A DNA stretch of 64,000 bases from FEN-299 sp963727765 (GCA_963727765.1 CAVSGZ010000007.1:650073-714072); one strand, 5' to 3'; numbered from the stretch's first letter, positions 45,797 to 54,842 are shown. Translations and numbers: made by a program. The notes: generated by a model not told the origin, from the sequence alone.

Positions 45797-46609
45797 CTAG
45801 ACCAGACTGATACGCTGCGAGAGGGTGCGCGCCGGAACCGTGCTGGTCGAAGGCGACGGTTTCGGGAGAACCTGCAGGGCGGGCATCTTGGCCTTCACCG
45901 TCAGGCTCGCATACAGCCAGACCATGTTGACAGCCACCGGCACCCGCGACCCCGCGTAGCGTGCCGGCTCGAACCGGGCTTTGGAAATCACGTCGAGCAG
46001 CGCCAGCACGGCCTGCCGCTCACCCGGCGACAAGCCCTTCTGCCCCCCGCCCGGCTGGATCACCTCCAGTTTGGCGATGCGCCCCTCGCGCGTCACCACG
46101 GCGTCGAGCGCCAGCGCGAGGTCGTCCTGGTCGGGGAGCGCCGAGGCCGGGAAGGCCTCGTTCGACGTCGCGCTCGGCATGTCCATCCGGGCGTTCATCA
46201 CCATCGGGTTCATGTTCGACCCGGCAGGGGACGAGATGGCGTAGTAGAAGATGGTGAAGATGAGCGCCAAGCAGGCCACCGTCGCGCCAGTGGCGCCCAG
46301 CACGGCCCAGAGCAGGTGCATGTCCTCGAAGAAGCGGCCGGTCACACCGCTGATCGACTGGGCGTCCTCGGCCTTCATGCGGCTGACGACCATCGAGGAG
46401 AGCCCCTGCCACTCCTCCGGGTCGGCCACTCCACCCGGCGCTCCGGCGCGCAGGCAGTCCCCGAGATCGTCCATCTCACGGACCTCTGCCGCGCAATCCG
46501 GGCATGTCCGCAGGTGTGCCTGGAGGGCGATCTGCTCGCTCACCGGCAGTTCGCCGTCGTGGAACGCGGACAACTGGCGCCGCATCTGTCGGCACATTCG
46601 CGCCATCAT
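45797..46609 (-). CDS. zf-HC2 anti-sigma factor with TonB-C-like outer domain
   Basis: 270 residues. The zf-HC2 motif is LQAHLRTCPDCAAEV in the first 40 residues. A membrane helix follows (LLWAVLGATGATVACLALIFTIFYYA). The outer part has VVTREGRIAKLEVIQPGGG and LDVISKARFEPARYAGSRVPVAVNMVWLY, the alternating pattern of TonB C-terminal domains (xFEPAxxxGxPVPV). The start overlaps the stop of the ECF sigma gene (ATGA at 46606-46609). It should be the membrane anti-sigma of that sigma factor, with the TonB-C-like part as sensor. The fusion is unusual enough to note. Confidence 0.85.
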   Translation of the reverse strand: MMARMCRQMRRQLSAFHDGELPVSEQIALQAHLRTCPDCAAEVREMDDLGDCLRAGAPGGVADPEEWQGLSSMVVSRMKAEDAQSISGVTGRFFEDMHLLWAVLGATGATVACLALIFTIFYYAISSPAGSNMNPMVMNARMDMPSATSNEAFPASALPDQDDLALALDAVVTREGRIAKLEVIQPGGGQKGLSPGERQAVLALLDVISKARFEPARYAGSRVPVAVNMVWLYASLTVKAKMPALQVLPKPSPSTSTVPARTLSQRISLV

Positions 46610-47232
46610 GTCCTGTCTGCCTCTCTGAGCTGGGCCCGGAGCGCTTCGCGCGCCCGAGTCAGCCGGGACTTGACCGTGCCCACGGCGACCCCCAGCGAAA
46701 ACGCGATCTCGTCGTAACTCAACCCGTCGATCTCCCGGAGAATCATCACCGACCGCTGATCGAACCGCAGCCGGTCCAGCGCGCCCCAGATCCGCCGGGC
46801 CAGTTCGCGCTGGCCGAACATCCGGTCCGGCCCGTCAAGCTCGCTCGCCGGCAGCATGTCACCCGACTTCTCGAGGCGCTCCTCGAGCGACACCTGCTCG
46901 GCCCGATGCCGGCGCCTCCACCAGCGCTGGCGGTTGCGCGCCTGGTTGACAACGATCCGGTAGATCCAGGTCCGGAGAGCCGAGTGGCCGCGGAAGCGGC
47001 CGATGGTCCTGAAGACGTTGAGGAAGACTTCCTGGGAGAGGTCCAGGGCCTCGTCGTGGTCACCGAGCAGGTGAAGGGCGAGATGGAAGACCATGCGCTG
47101 GTACTCGTTCACCAGCTCGGCACACGCCATCTCGTCGCCGGCTGCACACCGGCTGATCAGCGCCGCTTCGCGGCTCCCGACCTCTGTCCAGCCAATCGCT
47201 GGCGCGCGTTTCACCGTGAGTTCCCCGGCCAC
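46606..47232 (-). CDS. ECF (RpoE-like) RNA polymerase sigma factor
   Basis: 208 residues from the GTG at 47232, chosen because GAGAGGAG lies 8 nt upstream; a longer in-frame start exists at 47283. Region 2: NEYQRMVFHLALHLLGDHDEALDLSQEVFLNVF, and HSALRTWIYRIVVNQARN. Region 4: LRFDQRSVMILREIDGLSYDEIAFSLGV and VGTVKSRLTRAREALR. The insertion between them (RRRHRAEQVSLEERLEKSGD) is typical of the SigW/RpoE group. It is coupled to the zf-HC2/TonB-C anti-sigma gene downstream and divergent from ampG. Confidence 0.92.
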   Translation of the reverse strand: MAGELTVKRAPAIGWTEVGSREAALISRCAAGDEMACAELVNEYQRMVFHLALHLLGDHDEALDLSQEVFLNVFRTIGRFRGHSALRTWIYRIVVNQARNRQRWWRRRHRAEQVSLEERLEKSGDMLPASELDGPDRMFGQRELARRIWGALDRLRFDQRSVMILREIDGLSYDEIAFSLGVAVGTVKSRLTRAREALRAQLREADRT

Positions 47233-47403
47233 CTGGGCGACTCCTCTCACTATATCAGTTTCCTCCACGACCGTCAGGAACACGCGACCATGCAGGGCGG
47301 CACCAGGACCGGCTCCACCCTCTGCCTGATTAGACCCCGGGGAAGCCGAAAAGTTCCTTTGTTGCTCTGCGTTTACGGATACATCGACTCTCCCCCCTCG
47401 ACG

Positions 47404-47409
47404 TATACT
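47404..47409 (+). promoter_or_regulatory. -10 box of ampG, leaderless arrangement
   Basis: TATACT at 47404-47409 ends 6 nt before the ampG ATG at 47416, so transcription would begin at or one base before the start codon. No strong -35 is seen. Confidence 0.5.
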
Positions 47410-47415
47410 CCCGGA

Positions 47416-48669
47416 ATGCCCACGGCGAGCGGGAACACGCGCATGCTCGGGAAGATGCTCAGCCGGAAGATGCTCACGATCCTCTTCCTGGGACTGGCCT
47501 CCGGGATTCCCCTTGGCATCGTCATCACGGTCCTCCAGGCGTGGATGACGAAGTCGGGAATCGAGCTGAAGACGGTGGGCCTGGCCGTGCTGGTCCAGAT
47601 GCCCTACACCTGGAAGTTCGTCTGGTCTCCCCTGATGGACCGGTTCGTGCCGCCCTTCCTCGGGCGCCGGCGCGGGTGGATGCTCATCTCGCAGTTGCTG
47701 ATGATCGTGTCGATTGTCGCGATGGGCCAGTTCGACCCGGCCCGCTCCGTCATGACGATCCTGGGGCTGGCAACCCTAGTCTCCTTCGCCGGCGCCAGCC
47801 ACGATATCGTCATCGACGCGTATCGGAGAGACGTCCTCGACGAGTCCGAGCTTGGATTCGGGTCGGCCGTTGCGGTCAACTCCTATCTGATCGGCTATCG
47901 CTACATCGGGGTGGTGTTGGGCCTCCTTCTCGGCGACGTGCTCCCCTGGAGCCAGGTCTTCATGGTTCTCGCCGCGTTCGTCCTCGTCGGCGTGGCCGGC
48001 ACGCTGATCGCGATCGAGCCCCGCAACGCCATTCTTGCGCCGCGAAGCCTGCGCGAGGCCGTGCTCAATCCGTTCCTCGATTACCTCAAGCGTCCGGGCG
48101 CGGTCGAGATCCTGGTCTTCATCCTGCTTTACAAGCTCGGCGACAACCTGGCCAGCGCGCTCCTGACCCCCTTCTACATCAGGGTCGGGTTCTCGCTGAC
48201 GCAGATCTCGGTCTACTACAAGGTGATCTCGTTTTGTGGCGTGTTCATGGGCGGCCTGGTCGGCGGCGCGCTGCTCACGCGCTACCCCATCAGAAAATGC
48301 CTGATGGCGTTCGGGGTGTTCCAGGGGGTCACGCCGCTGGCATTCGCGCTCCTGGTCGGCACGGGGCCGAACGTACTGGCCCTGGCTTTCGTCGTCGCCG
48401 TCGAGACATTCAGCCTCGGCATGGGCGCGATAGCGCTCACGGCATTCATGCTGCGGCTCTGCAACCGGAAGTTCAGCGCGACGCAGTACGCGCTGCTCAC
48501 GAGCTTCATGGGAGTCCCGCGCACGGTCATCCCGGCCAGTGCGGGCTTCATCGTGGACTCCATCGGATGGGTACACTTCTACATCCTGTGCGTGGTCCTC
48601 GCGGTCCCGGGTCTGCTCCTGATCTACTTCCGCGCACCGAAGTGGGAGGAAGGGCTGCCGCCGGCGTAG
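47416..48669 (+). CDS. ampG: AmpG-like major facilitator, muropeptide permease
   Basis: 417 residues from the ATG at 47416. About twelve membrane helices and AmpG-family marks: LTILFLGLASGIPLGIVITVLQAWM, MPYTWKFVWSPLMDRF, FLGRRRGWMLISQ, GASHDIVIDAYRRDVL and ILLYKLGDNLASALLTPFYI. AmpG brings anhydro-muropeptides back into the cytoplasm for cell-wall recycling. It is a single gene, with a heptad repeat block at its 3' end and the sigma-54 activator convergent beyond it. Other MFS sugar carriers are less likely because of the WSPLMDR and SHDIxxDAYR motifs. Confidence 0.88.
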   Translation: MPTASGNTRMLGKMLSRKMLTILFLGLASGIPLGIVITVLQAWMTKSGIELKTVGLAVLVQMPYTWKFVWSPLMDRFVPPFLGRRRGWMLISQLLMIVSIVAMGQFDPARSVMTILGLATLVSFAGASHDIVIDAYRRDVLDESELGFGSAVAVNSYLIGYRYIGVVLGLLLGDVLPWSQVFMVLAAFVLVGVAGTLIAIEPRNAILAPRSLREAVLNPFLDYLKRPGAVEILVFILLYKLGDNLASALLTPFYIRVGFSLTQISVYYKVISFCGVFMGGLVGGALLTRYPIRKCLMAFGVFQGVTPLAFALLVGTGPNVLALAFVVAVETFSLGMGAIALTAFMLRLCNRKFSATQYALLTSFMGVPRTVIPASAGFIVDSIGWVHFYILCVVLAVPGLLLIYFRAPKWEEGLPPA

Positions 48670-48671
48670 GC

Positions 48672-48734
48672 GGCTCAGGGCTTGAAGGCTCAAGGCCCAA
48701 GCCAAGAGGCTTAGGGCTCAAGGCTCAGGGGGGC
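48672..48734. repeat. Heptad-register repeat, nine 7-nt units
   Basis: Nine consecutive 7-nt units fill the gap between convergent ampG and the sigma-54 activator, for example GGCTCAG, GGCTTGA, AGGCTCA, AGGCCCA, GGGCTCA. Read on the other strand they match the CCCTGAG/CCTTGAG units at 14695-14722. Confidence 0.65.
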
Positions 48735-48736
48735 CA

Positions 48737-51700
48737 TCACTCGATTCCGAGACGCGCCATCAGTTTGGCGAGCCCCTGTCGCGTCAGCCCCAGTTCGCCG
48801 GCCGCCTGCGCCCGATGCCCGCCAGCCCTGGCGAGCGCGGCCCGCACCATGCCGGCCTCGAACGCCCGTCTGGCATCCGCCATCGTCTGCACATTCGGGG
48901 CGGCTGACGGGCCGCCGATGGCCGGCGGCAGACGCTCAGGGCCAACACTGCCCCGCCGGCCCGCCGAGACCGCCAGCGCCGCCATCACGTTCTGCAGTTC
49001 CCGCACGTTGCCAGGCCAATCGTATTGTGCCAGCGCCGCGAGCGTCGCAGGCGAAAGCGTGCAGCGGCTGCCGAGTCGGGCTGTCGCCTCGCGCCAGAAG
49101 TGGCCGGCCAGCAGCGGGATGTCCCCGGCGCGGGTGCGTAGCGGGGGGACGACGATCCGGATGACCTCGAGGCGGTACAGCAGGTCGCGCCTGAAGACGC
49201 CCGACTCGACCGCCTCGCCGAGCGGCCGGTTGGTGGCCGCCACAATCCGCACGTCGACCGACCGGGCGAAGTTCTCGCCGACCCTTCGCACCTCTCCCTC
49301 CTGGATGGCGCGAAGCAGCTTGGCCTGAGCGCGCGCGGTCAGTTCGCCGACCTCATCGAGCACGAGCACCCCGTGGTCCGCTTCCTCGAACAGCCCTTTG
49401 CGCTCGGCGATGGCGCCGGTGAAGGCCCCCCGCGCATGGCCGAACAGCTCGGCCTCGACGAGGTCGTCGGTGAGGGCCGCGCAGTTGAGCGCACACAAGG
49501 GGCGGTCCCGCCGCGGCCCGAGACGGTGCAGCGCCCGGGCCACGAGTTCCTTGCCGCTCCCACTTTCGCCCTCGATGACGACGTTGAAGGGCGCGGCGGC
49601 TGCACGCAGGACCGCGCGGCGCAGGTCCGCCACCGACTCGCTCGTGCCGAGGATCTCGCCGACCGTCGTGTCGGGCTGGGATGCGGGAAGCGCCCTGAGG
49701 TCCACCGCCGTCCGGACGCAGGGTCCCACGGCAGCGGCGGCGGCGGTGAACAGCGGGCTGAGGGCGCCCCAGTTTGTCGGCGCTTCAGCCACGAAACGGC
49801 AGACAAACGCCCCCACGAGCGCCCCGGCGAACCTGATCGGCACGCCGGCTTCGACGCCCGAGGCAGTGGCCGTCGGCGGGATGACGAGTCCCGAGTCGAT
49901 CGTGCGCCTGACGAGTTCGCCTCCGCCGACTTGGCGGCCGTCAGCCGCCAGCACGCACTCGGTGTCCTGGACCCGGCCGACACAGGCAACAGCCGCCGCG
50001 CGCGACCGGTCGCGCAACAGGGCGGTCACCCTGCCGAGGACCGCCATGTCGTCGTCGGAAGCCTGGCACACACGCAGGACCTCGATGATCGTGCTCACGG
50101 CATCCCCAACCCGAGCTGGCTCGCACCCCTGCGACACGGTCGCGGAGGCCCCAAACCGCGAACGGTGCGAGTCCGGGTGGACGCCGGCAGCCGAGGGCGG
50201 GTCGTCGCCCCGGATGACACGCTCGAGCGGCAGGCCGACGACCCTGGGCAGCCGTGTGGGGTCGAGCCGGGAGAGCCGTGCCAGCCAGCGGCGTGCGTCC
50301 CTGTCCTGTCCGACGGCCTGGAGCCCTCTGGCCATGAGAATGCGCAGGCGGAGCGCACGAAGCGGCGCATGAGTCTGCCGGGCCGCCAGCAGCCCGGTCT
50401 CGACCTCGCCGCGCACCGCCTCGATGTCCCCGAGCGCACAGTAGACGGCCGCCTTCGCGGCGCACGCGGCGGCCAGGCCGACCATGTCGTGTCCCCGCTG
50501 GGCTCGTTCACGGGCGTCGGCCGCGCTTCGCCCGGCGCGCTCGAGGTCGCGCGCAGCCAGTGCCACGCGCGAGGCCAGACAGGCGTGCGCGACGTCGAAA
50601 CCAATCTGGCCAACCGCCCACGGGTCGGCGCTCGTCGCGGAGGCCTGTCGCGCCGGCGGCGCGCCGCAGAGCCGTTCCCGCGCGTGCAGGACGCCGAGGT
50701 CTTCGACGATCCCAGACCGCACACGACACTCGTCCGCTGGCGCGCCATACGCCACAGTGGACGGCGACATCAGACAATCGGAAGCCTCCGAAACACGACC
50801 CTGCCAGTAGAGGCACCTGGCCAGTGCCAGGTTGGCCAGATCCGTCAGGCTCGCGAGGGCCAGCTTCGACGCGGCCAGCACGGCCGCGCGAAGCGCGGCC
50901 TCAGCCTGACCGAAGCGCCCAGCGTCGGTCCAAGCCAAGCCCACGAAGATGGCGGCATGAATGGCCGGGCCGGGCAGCGACGCGCGGCCGAACCGCTCTC
51001 TCGCCTCGTCGAGGACACGGCTTGCGCACGAGGTGCGCCCACGCACGAGCAGCAGTCGGCCCAGCGCCAGGGCCGTCGCACCGCTCCCCGCCTCTTCTCG
51101 CCGTCTGGCCAGCCGGCCGAGCCGCTCACGCAGCAACCGCTCCGCCTGGGCATGCCGCCCGCTCGCGATCGCGTCGGCGATCAGTCGTGCGGGTGGATCG
51201 CTCGCGAGCGCCGTACGGTCCCCCGGTACGAGGTATGTCGCGACCCCCTCGCGAACGACGGCGGGTCGACAGGCGTCGGCCGTGAACACCATCTCGTTCC
51301 GGACCTGCCGAGGGGAAGGGGGCTCGAGTTCGAGCCAGACATGCGAGCGGTCGCTCGAGAGGCCCAGCGAGAGATAGAAGAGCGTGACCGCCGCCACGCT
51401 CTCCGTTGTTTCACCCTCCTGGAGCACCATGACGTGGCGACGCTCGAGGAGCGCGCGCCACCGGCGCGCCGGCAGGACCGTCTCACCGGCCGTGCCGAGC
51501 AGGCGGGCATTGACCGGCACGTAGCCGTGCGACCGCGCGGTGCGTGCCGCCAGGTGTACGAGCACGACCTGGCGCGGACTGGCGGGGACCTGCAGCGCGG
51601 CGGCGCACGAATGACCGGAGACGCCGCGTTCGAATGCGTCCTCGAGACGGCAGACCAGGCTCCGCATCTCCTCCTCGCCCGCCTCGGCTCCTCGCGAACC

Positions 51701-51997
51701 CCAGGCACTGGCGGGAAGCGGCATCAGCCGGCGGCCGTGCAGGCCGGCCGATTCTGGCGGCGGGCAATCCCACGCCTCGAAGTACCGGTGGCGGCCGACG
51801 GCCCCGAAGTCGGCCAGCGGAACGAAGCCGGGATGCCACAGGCTCGACAGGGCGGCGCAGCGGCCAAGCCAGGTCGCGACATCGGCCGCACCGCCGGGAG
51901 CCACCGAGCGAATCCAGACCCGGCGCGCCGTCGCGAGGTCAATCGCCTCGCCGGGTTGCAGACGGACGAACCGGTCTGCGAACAGCAGCGGCGCCAT
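48737..51997 (-). CDS. Sigma-54-dependent activator with pseudokinase-like N domain
   Basis: 1086 residues. The C-terminal third is a sigma-54 AAA+ activator: Walker A GESGSGKE near residue 810, the sigma-54 contact loop GAFTGA at 857-862, GVLVLDEVGELTARAQAKLLRAIQEG, and a Fis-type HTH at the end (AQAAGELGLTRQGLAKLMARLG). Before it is a GAF-like region (ARAAAVACVGRVQDTECVLAADG). The middle 500 residues are Ala/Leu/Arg-rich helical repeats of TPR type. The N-terminal 90 residues, with LSSLWHPGFVPLADFGAVGRHR, resemble a protein-kinase N lobe but lack a catalytic loop. It has no receiver domain, so it is probably switched by ligand or protein contact. Its targets are not evident; no -24/-12 site was noted nearby. 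Confidence 0.88.
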   Translation of the reverse strand: MAPLLFADRFVRLQPGEAIDLATARRVWIRSVAPGGAADVATWLGRCAALSSLWHPGFVPLADFGAVGRHRYFEAWDCPPPESAGLHGRRLMPLPASAWGSRGAEAGEEEMRSLVCRLEDAFERGVSGHSCAAALQVPASPRQVVLVHLAARTARSHGYVPVNARLLGTAGETVLPARRWRALLERRHVMVLQEGETTESVAAVTLFYLSLGLSSDRSHVWLELEPPSPRQVRNEMVFTADACRPAVVREGVATYLVPGDRTALASDPPARLIADAIASGRHAQAERLLRERLGRLARRREEAGSGATALALGRLLLVRGRTSCASRVLDEARERFGRASLPGPAIHAAIFVGLAWTDAGRFGQAEAALRAAVLAASKLALASLTDLANLALARCLYWQGRVSEASDCLMSPSTVAYGAPADECRVRSGIVEDLGVLHARERLCGAPPARQASATSADPWAVGQIGFDVAHACLASRVALAARDLERAGRSAADARERAQRGHDMVGLAAACAAKAAVYCALGDIEAVRGEVETGLLAARQTHAPLRALRLRILMARGLQAVGQDRDARRWLARLSRLDPTRLPRVVGLPLERVIRGDDPPSAAGVHPDSHRSRFGASATVSQGCEPARVGDAVSTIIEVLRVCQASDDDMAVLGRVTALLRDRSRAAAVACVGRVQDTECVLAADGRQVGGGELVRRTIDSGLVIPPTATASGVEAGVPIRFAGALVGAFVCRFVAEAPTNWGALSPLFTAAAAAVGPCVRTAVDLRALPASQPDTTVGEILGTSESVADLRRAVLRAAAAPFNVVIEGESGSGKELVARALHRLGPRRDRPLCALNCAALTDDLVEAELFGHARGAFTGAIAERKGLFEEADHGVLVLDEVGELTARAQAKLLRAIQEGEVRRVGENFARSVDVRIVAATNRPLGEAVESGVFRRDLLYRLEVIRIVVPPLRTRAGDIPLLAGHFWREATARLGSRCTLSPATLAALAQYDWPGNVRELQNVMAALAVSAGRRGSVGPERLPPAIGGPSAAPNVQTMADARRAFEAGMVRAALARAGGHRAQAAGELGLTRQGLAKLMARLGIE

Positions 51998-52119
51998 GAC
52001 GGGCCCAGCCGTTGCAAGATCGTCGCCGGATCCTGCCTGGCCCGCAATTCACCAGTTCAGGGCCACGTGACGCGCGAGAGCTCGTGGCAGACCGGCCCGG
52101 ACCGCGCAGAAACTTCGGC

Positions 52120-52125
52120 TAGAAT
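52120..52125 (+). promoter_or_regulatory. -10 box of the aroC operon
   Basis: TAGAAT at 52120-52125, with only 9 nt between it and the aroC ATG at 52135, so the leader would be 2-3 nt. No good -35. Confidence 0.45.
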
Positions 52126-52134
52126 GAGGCTGTC

Positions 52135-53375
52135 ATGCTGCGCTTTCTGACTGCGGGCGAGTCGCACGGCGAGGCGCTGGTCGCCATCCTCGACGGGATG
52201 CCGGCCGGCCTTCCCCTTTCGGGCGAGGCAATCGACCGACAGCTGAGCCGCCGGCAACTGGGGCACGGTCGCGGTCGCCGCATGGCCATCGAGGCGGACC
52301 ACGTGGAGATCCTCTCGGGTGTTCGTCGCGGCGTGACGCTCGGCACGCCCATTGCCCTCCTGATCAGGAACAGGGACTGGGTGAACTGGCAGTGGACGAT
52401 GGCCGTCGAGGACGAGCCGCCGGCCTCGGCCCAAGGGGCGCACCGCTCGCCTCTCACCCGCCCGCGCCCGGGCCACGCCGACCTTGCGGGAGCCTTGAAG
52501 TACGGGCACCGTGACCTGCGCGACGTCCTCGAGCGGGCGAGCGCACGAGAGACGGCCGCGCGGGTGGCCGTCGGCGCGTGTGCCGGCGCCCTGCTCGAAG
52601 CGCTGGGCGTCCGGATCGTCGGACACGTTACCGCGATAGGCGGTGTGCGGGTGCACGACGCCACACGTCACACGTTCGAGGAGGTGGCCGCCATCGAACG
52701 CGACGACCCGGTGCGATGTGTCGACACGACCTGTCGAGTCGGGATGATCGCGGCGATCGACGCCGCACGGACGTCCGGAGACACGCTGGGGGGAAGCTTC
52801 GAGATCATCGCGCGCGGGGTGCCCCCCGGCCTCGGCAGCTACGTGCAGTGGGATCGCCGCCTCGACGGGCGTCTCGCGCAGGCCCTGATGTCAATCCCCG
52901 CCATCAAGGCTGTCGAGATTGGCGACGCTGTCGCATCGGCCGCCCGGCTGGGTTCGACCGTGCACGATCCGATCCTCCCCCCTCCGACCCGCGGCGGCCG
53001 GAGCGGCTGACGCGCCCGACCAATCACGCCGGCGGCATCGAGGGCGGCGTTTCGAACGGCGAGGACGTCCGCGCCACGGCCTACATGAAGCCGATCCCGA
53101 CGCTGAGGTCTCCCCTGCCGTCGGTAGACCTCGAGACCGGGCTCGACATGCCCGCGTCGGTCGAACGCAGCGATACTTGCGCCGTCCCCGCCGCCGCGGT
53201 CGTCGGCGAAGCTGTGGTCGCCATCGTCCTCGCCGACGCGCTGATCGAGGCGCACGGCGGCGATTCGCTGTCCGACATCACGCGCAGCCTCGAGGCCTGG
53301 AGGGAGTCCAGGCGGCTGCGCTTCGCCCCGAGGGCGGGCGCCGACCGGCCTGCCGGGGACGGGCCGGAAAGATGA
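52135..53375 (+). CDS. aroC: Chorismate synthase, frame broken in a C run near 52980
   Basis: The first 280 residues carry AroC marks: LRFLTAGESHGEALVAILDGMPAG, the GHGRGRRMAIE FMN/phosphate region, RPRPGHADLAGALKYGHRDLRDVLERASARET and GDTLGGSFEIIARGVPPGLGSY. In a run of six C (52977-52982) one base appears lost. Adding it back gives DPRRPERL and then the family motif TRPTNHAGGIEGGVSNG and the C-terminal PAAAVVGEAVVAIVLADAL, ending at 53375. The enzyme makes chorismate from EPSP. It is an essential step, so the break is more likely a sequence error. The stop overlaps the def start by 4 nt. Confidence 0.88.
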
Positions 53376-53881
53376 TCAGGTCGATCGTGAAGTACGGCGA
53401 GGGGCCGCTGCACCGCAGGGCGGAAGCCGTTCACAACATCACGGCAGACATCGCCGCGCTCGCGCACGACATGGTGGAGACGATGTACGCGGCGCCTGGA
53501 ATCGGACTGGCGGCGCCACAGGTGGGCGTGCCGATTCGCCTGATCGTCATCGATCTCTCGCTCGGACGGGATCCCTCGGGACTCATCACGCTCATCAACC
53601 CGGAGTTCGTCGAGCGCGAGGGAATGCAGCTCGAGGAGGAAGGGTGCCTGAGCGTGCCGGGGTTCAACGCCACCGTCGCCAGGCCCGAGCGCGCGACGAT
53701 CAAGGGAATCGACCTCGACGGCCACGAACGGGTCTACAGCGGCGACGGGCTGCTCGCCCGCGCGTTCCAGCACGAACTGGACCACCTCGACGGATGCGTG
53801 TTCGTGGATCGGCTGCGCGGCATCAAGCGCGACCTCATCGTCCGGCGGATCAGGAAGCAGATTCGCTCGGGCAAGTGGTGA
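53372..53881 (+). CDS. def: Peptide deformylase
   Basis: 169 residues from the ATG at 53372, overlapping the aroC stop (ATGA). All three motifs are present: GIGLAAPQVG (residues 43-52), EGCLSVPG with the metal-binding C92, and HELDHLDG with H134, E135 and H138. It removes the N-formyl group from new proteins in the cytoplasm using Fe2+. fmt, which adds that group, starts 4 nt later, the classic def-fmt pair. Length and motif spacing are normal. Confidence 0.97.
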   Translation: MIRSIVKYGEGPLHRRAEAVHNITADIAALAHDMVETMYAAPGIGLAAPQVGVPIRLIVIDLSLGRDPSGLITLINPEFVEREGMQLEEEGCLSVPGFNATVARPERATIKGIDLDGHERVYSGDGLLARAFQHELDHLDGCVFVDRLRGIKRDLIVRRIRKQIRSGKW

Positions 53882-53885
53882 CGTC

Positions 53886-54842
53886 ATGACGGCTCTCCGG
53901 GTCGTGTTCTTCGGTACGCCTGAGTTCGCGGTCCCCACCCTGCGCGAGGTTCGGCGGCAGGGCCACGAGCTGGCCGCGGTCGTCACGCAGCCCGACAAGC
54001 CGCGCGGACGCGGTCAGAAGCCGAGCCCCGGCCCCGTCGCGACGTTCGCCACCGAGTTCGGGTTGCCCCTGCTCCAGCCGGAGCGGATCAGGGACGAGGG
54101 ATTTCTGTCGGCGCTGGCCGCGCTGTCGCCCGATCTCGGCATCGTGGCTGCGTACGGCAAGATCCTCCCGGCGCGGCTGCTCGCCATCCCCCGTCTCGGC
54201 CTCATCAACGTCCACGCGTCGCTGCTCCCCCGCTGGCGGGGGGCGTCGCCCATTCACCGTGCAGTCATGGCGGGCGACCGGGAGACCGGCGTGTGCATCA
54301 TGCGCGTGGTCGAAGCGCTCGACGCCGGCGGTGTGTTCGCCGAAGCACGACGGCCGATCGGCCCCGACGAAACGTCGACGGAAGTCGAGCGCGACCTGGC
54401 CGAGCGCGGCGCCACCCTGATCCTGCCGGTGATCGATGCGCTCGCCGGCGGCACGGCTCGCGAGACGCCGCAGGACGAACGCCTGGTGACCTACGCCCCG
54501 CGGCTGACCCGCGAGGACGGCGCGGTCGCCTGGGAGGCCTCCGCGCTCGCCATCCACAACCAGGTGCGAGGCCTTCACCCATGGCCACATGCCTTCACCT
54601 CGCTGCACGGCGCCCGGGTCATCGTCCATCGCACGGCACTGACCACGGCGCCCGTTGCCTGCTCCGACCAGGCGTCGCCGGGCGACGTCCTCGCCATCGG
54701 CCGCGAGGGCATCGTGGCGCTGGCGGGCGACCGGAATCAGATCACTGTCTTGCAGATGCAGGCCGAGGGCCGGCGAGCGGTCACGGCTCGTGAGTTCGCG
54801 GCCGGCGCCCGCCTGGGTGTCGGCGCCCGGTTCGGCGCATGA
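53886..54842 (+). CDS. fmt: Methionyl-tRNA formyltransferase
   Basis: 318 residues. The N-terminal formyl-transferase domain has VVFFGTPEFAVPTLREV and the folate-binding SLLPRWRGASPIHRAVMAGDRETG (SLLPxxRG). The C-terminal OB-like domain runs from QDERLVTYAPRLTREDGAVAW to the end. It formylates Met-tRNAfMet for initiation. It is placed between def and rsmB; its stop overlaps the rsmB start in ATGA (54839-54842). Nothing unusual in length or motifs. Confidence 0.96.
   Translation: MTALRVVFFGTPEFAVPTLREVRRQGHELAAVVTQPDKPRGRGQKPSPGPVATFATEFGLPLLQPERIRDEGFLSALAALSPDLGIVAAYGKILPARLLAIPRLGLINVHASLLPRWRGASPIHRAVMAGDRETGVCIMRVVEALDAGGVFAEARRPIGPDETSTEVERDLAERGATLILPVIDALAGGTARETPQDERLVTYAPRLTREDGAVAWEASALAIHNQVRGLHPWPHAFTSLHGARVIVHRTALTTAPVACSDQASPGDVLAIGREGIVALAGDRNQITVLQMQAEGRRAVTAREFAAGARLGVGARFGA

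Noticed and set aside
46606..47283. Longer start of the third ECF sigma factor at 47283
   Set aside because: The added 17 residues are not sigma-like and the GTG at 47232 has GAGAGGAG at good spacing; kept as an alternative only.
52135..53375. Programmed frameshift in aroC at the C6 run
   Set aside because: No stimulatory structure or slippery heptamer of known type is seen, and other genes nearby have similar single-base breaks, so sequence error is simpler.
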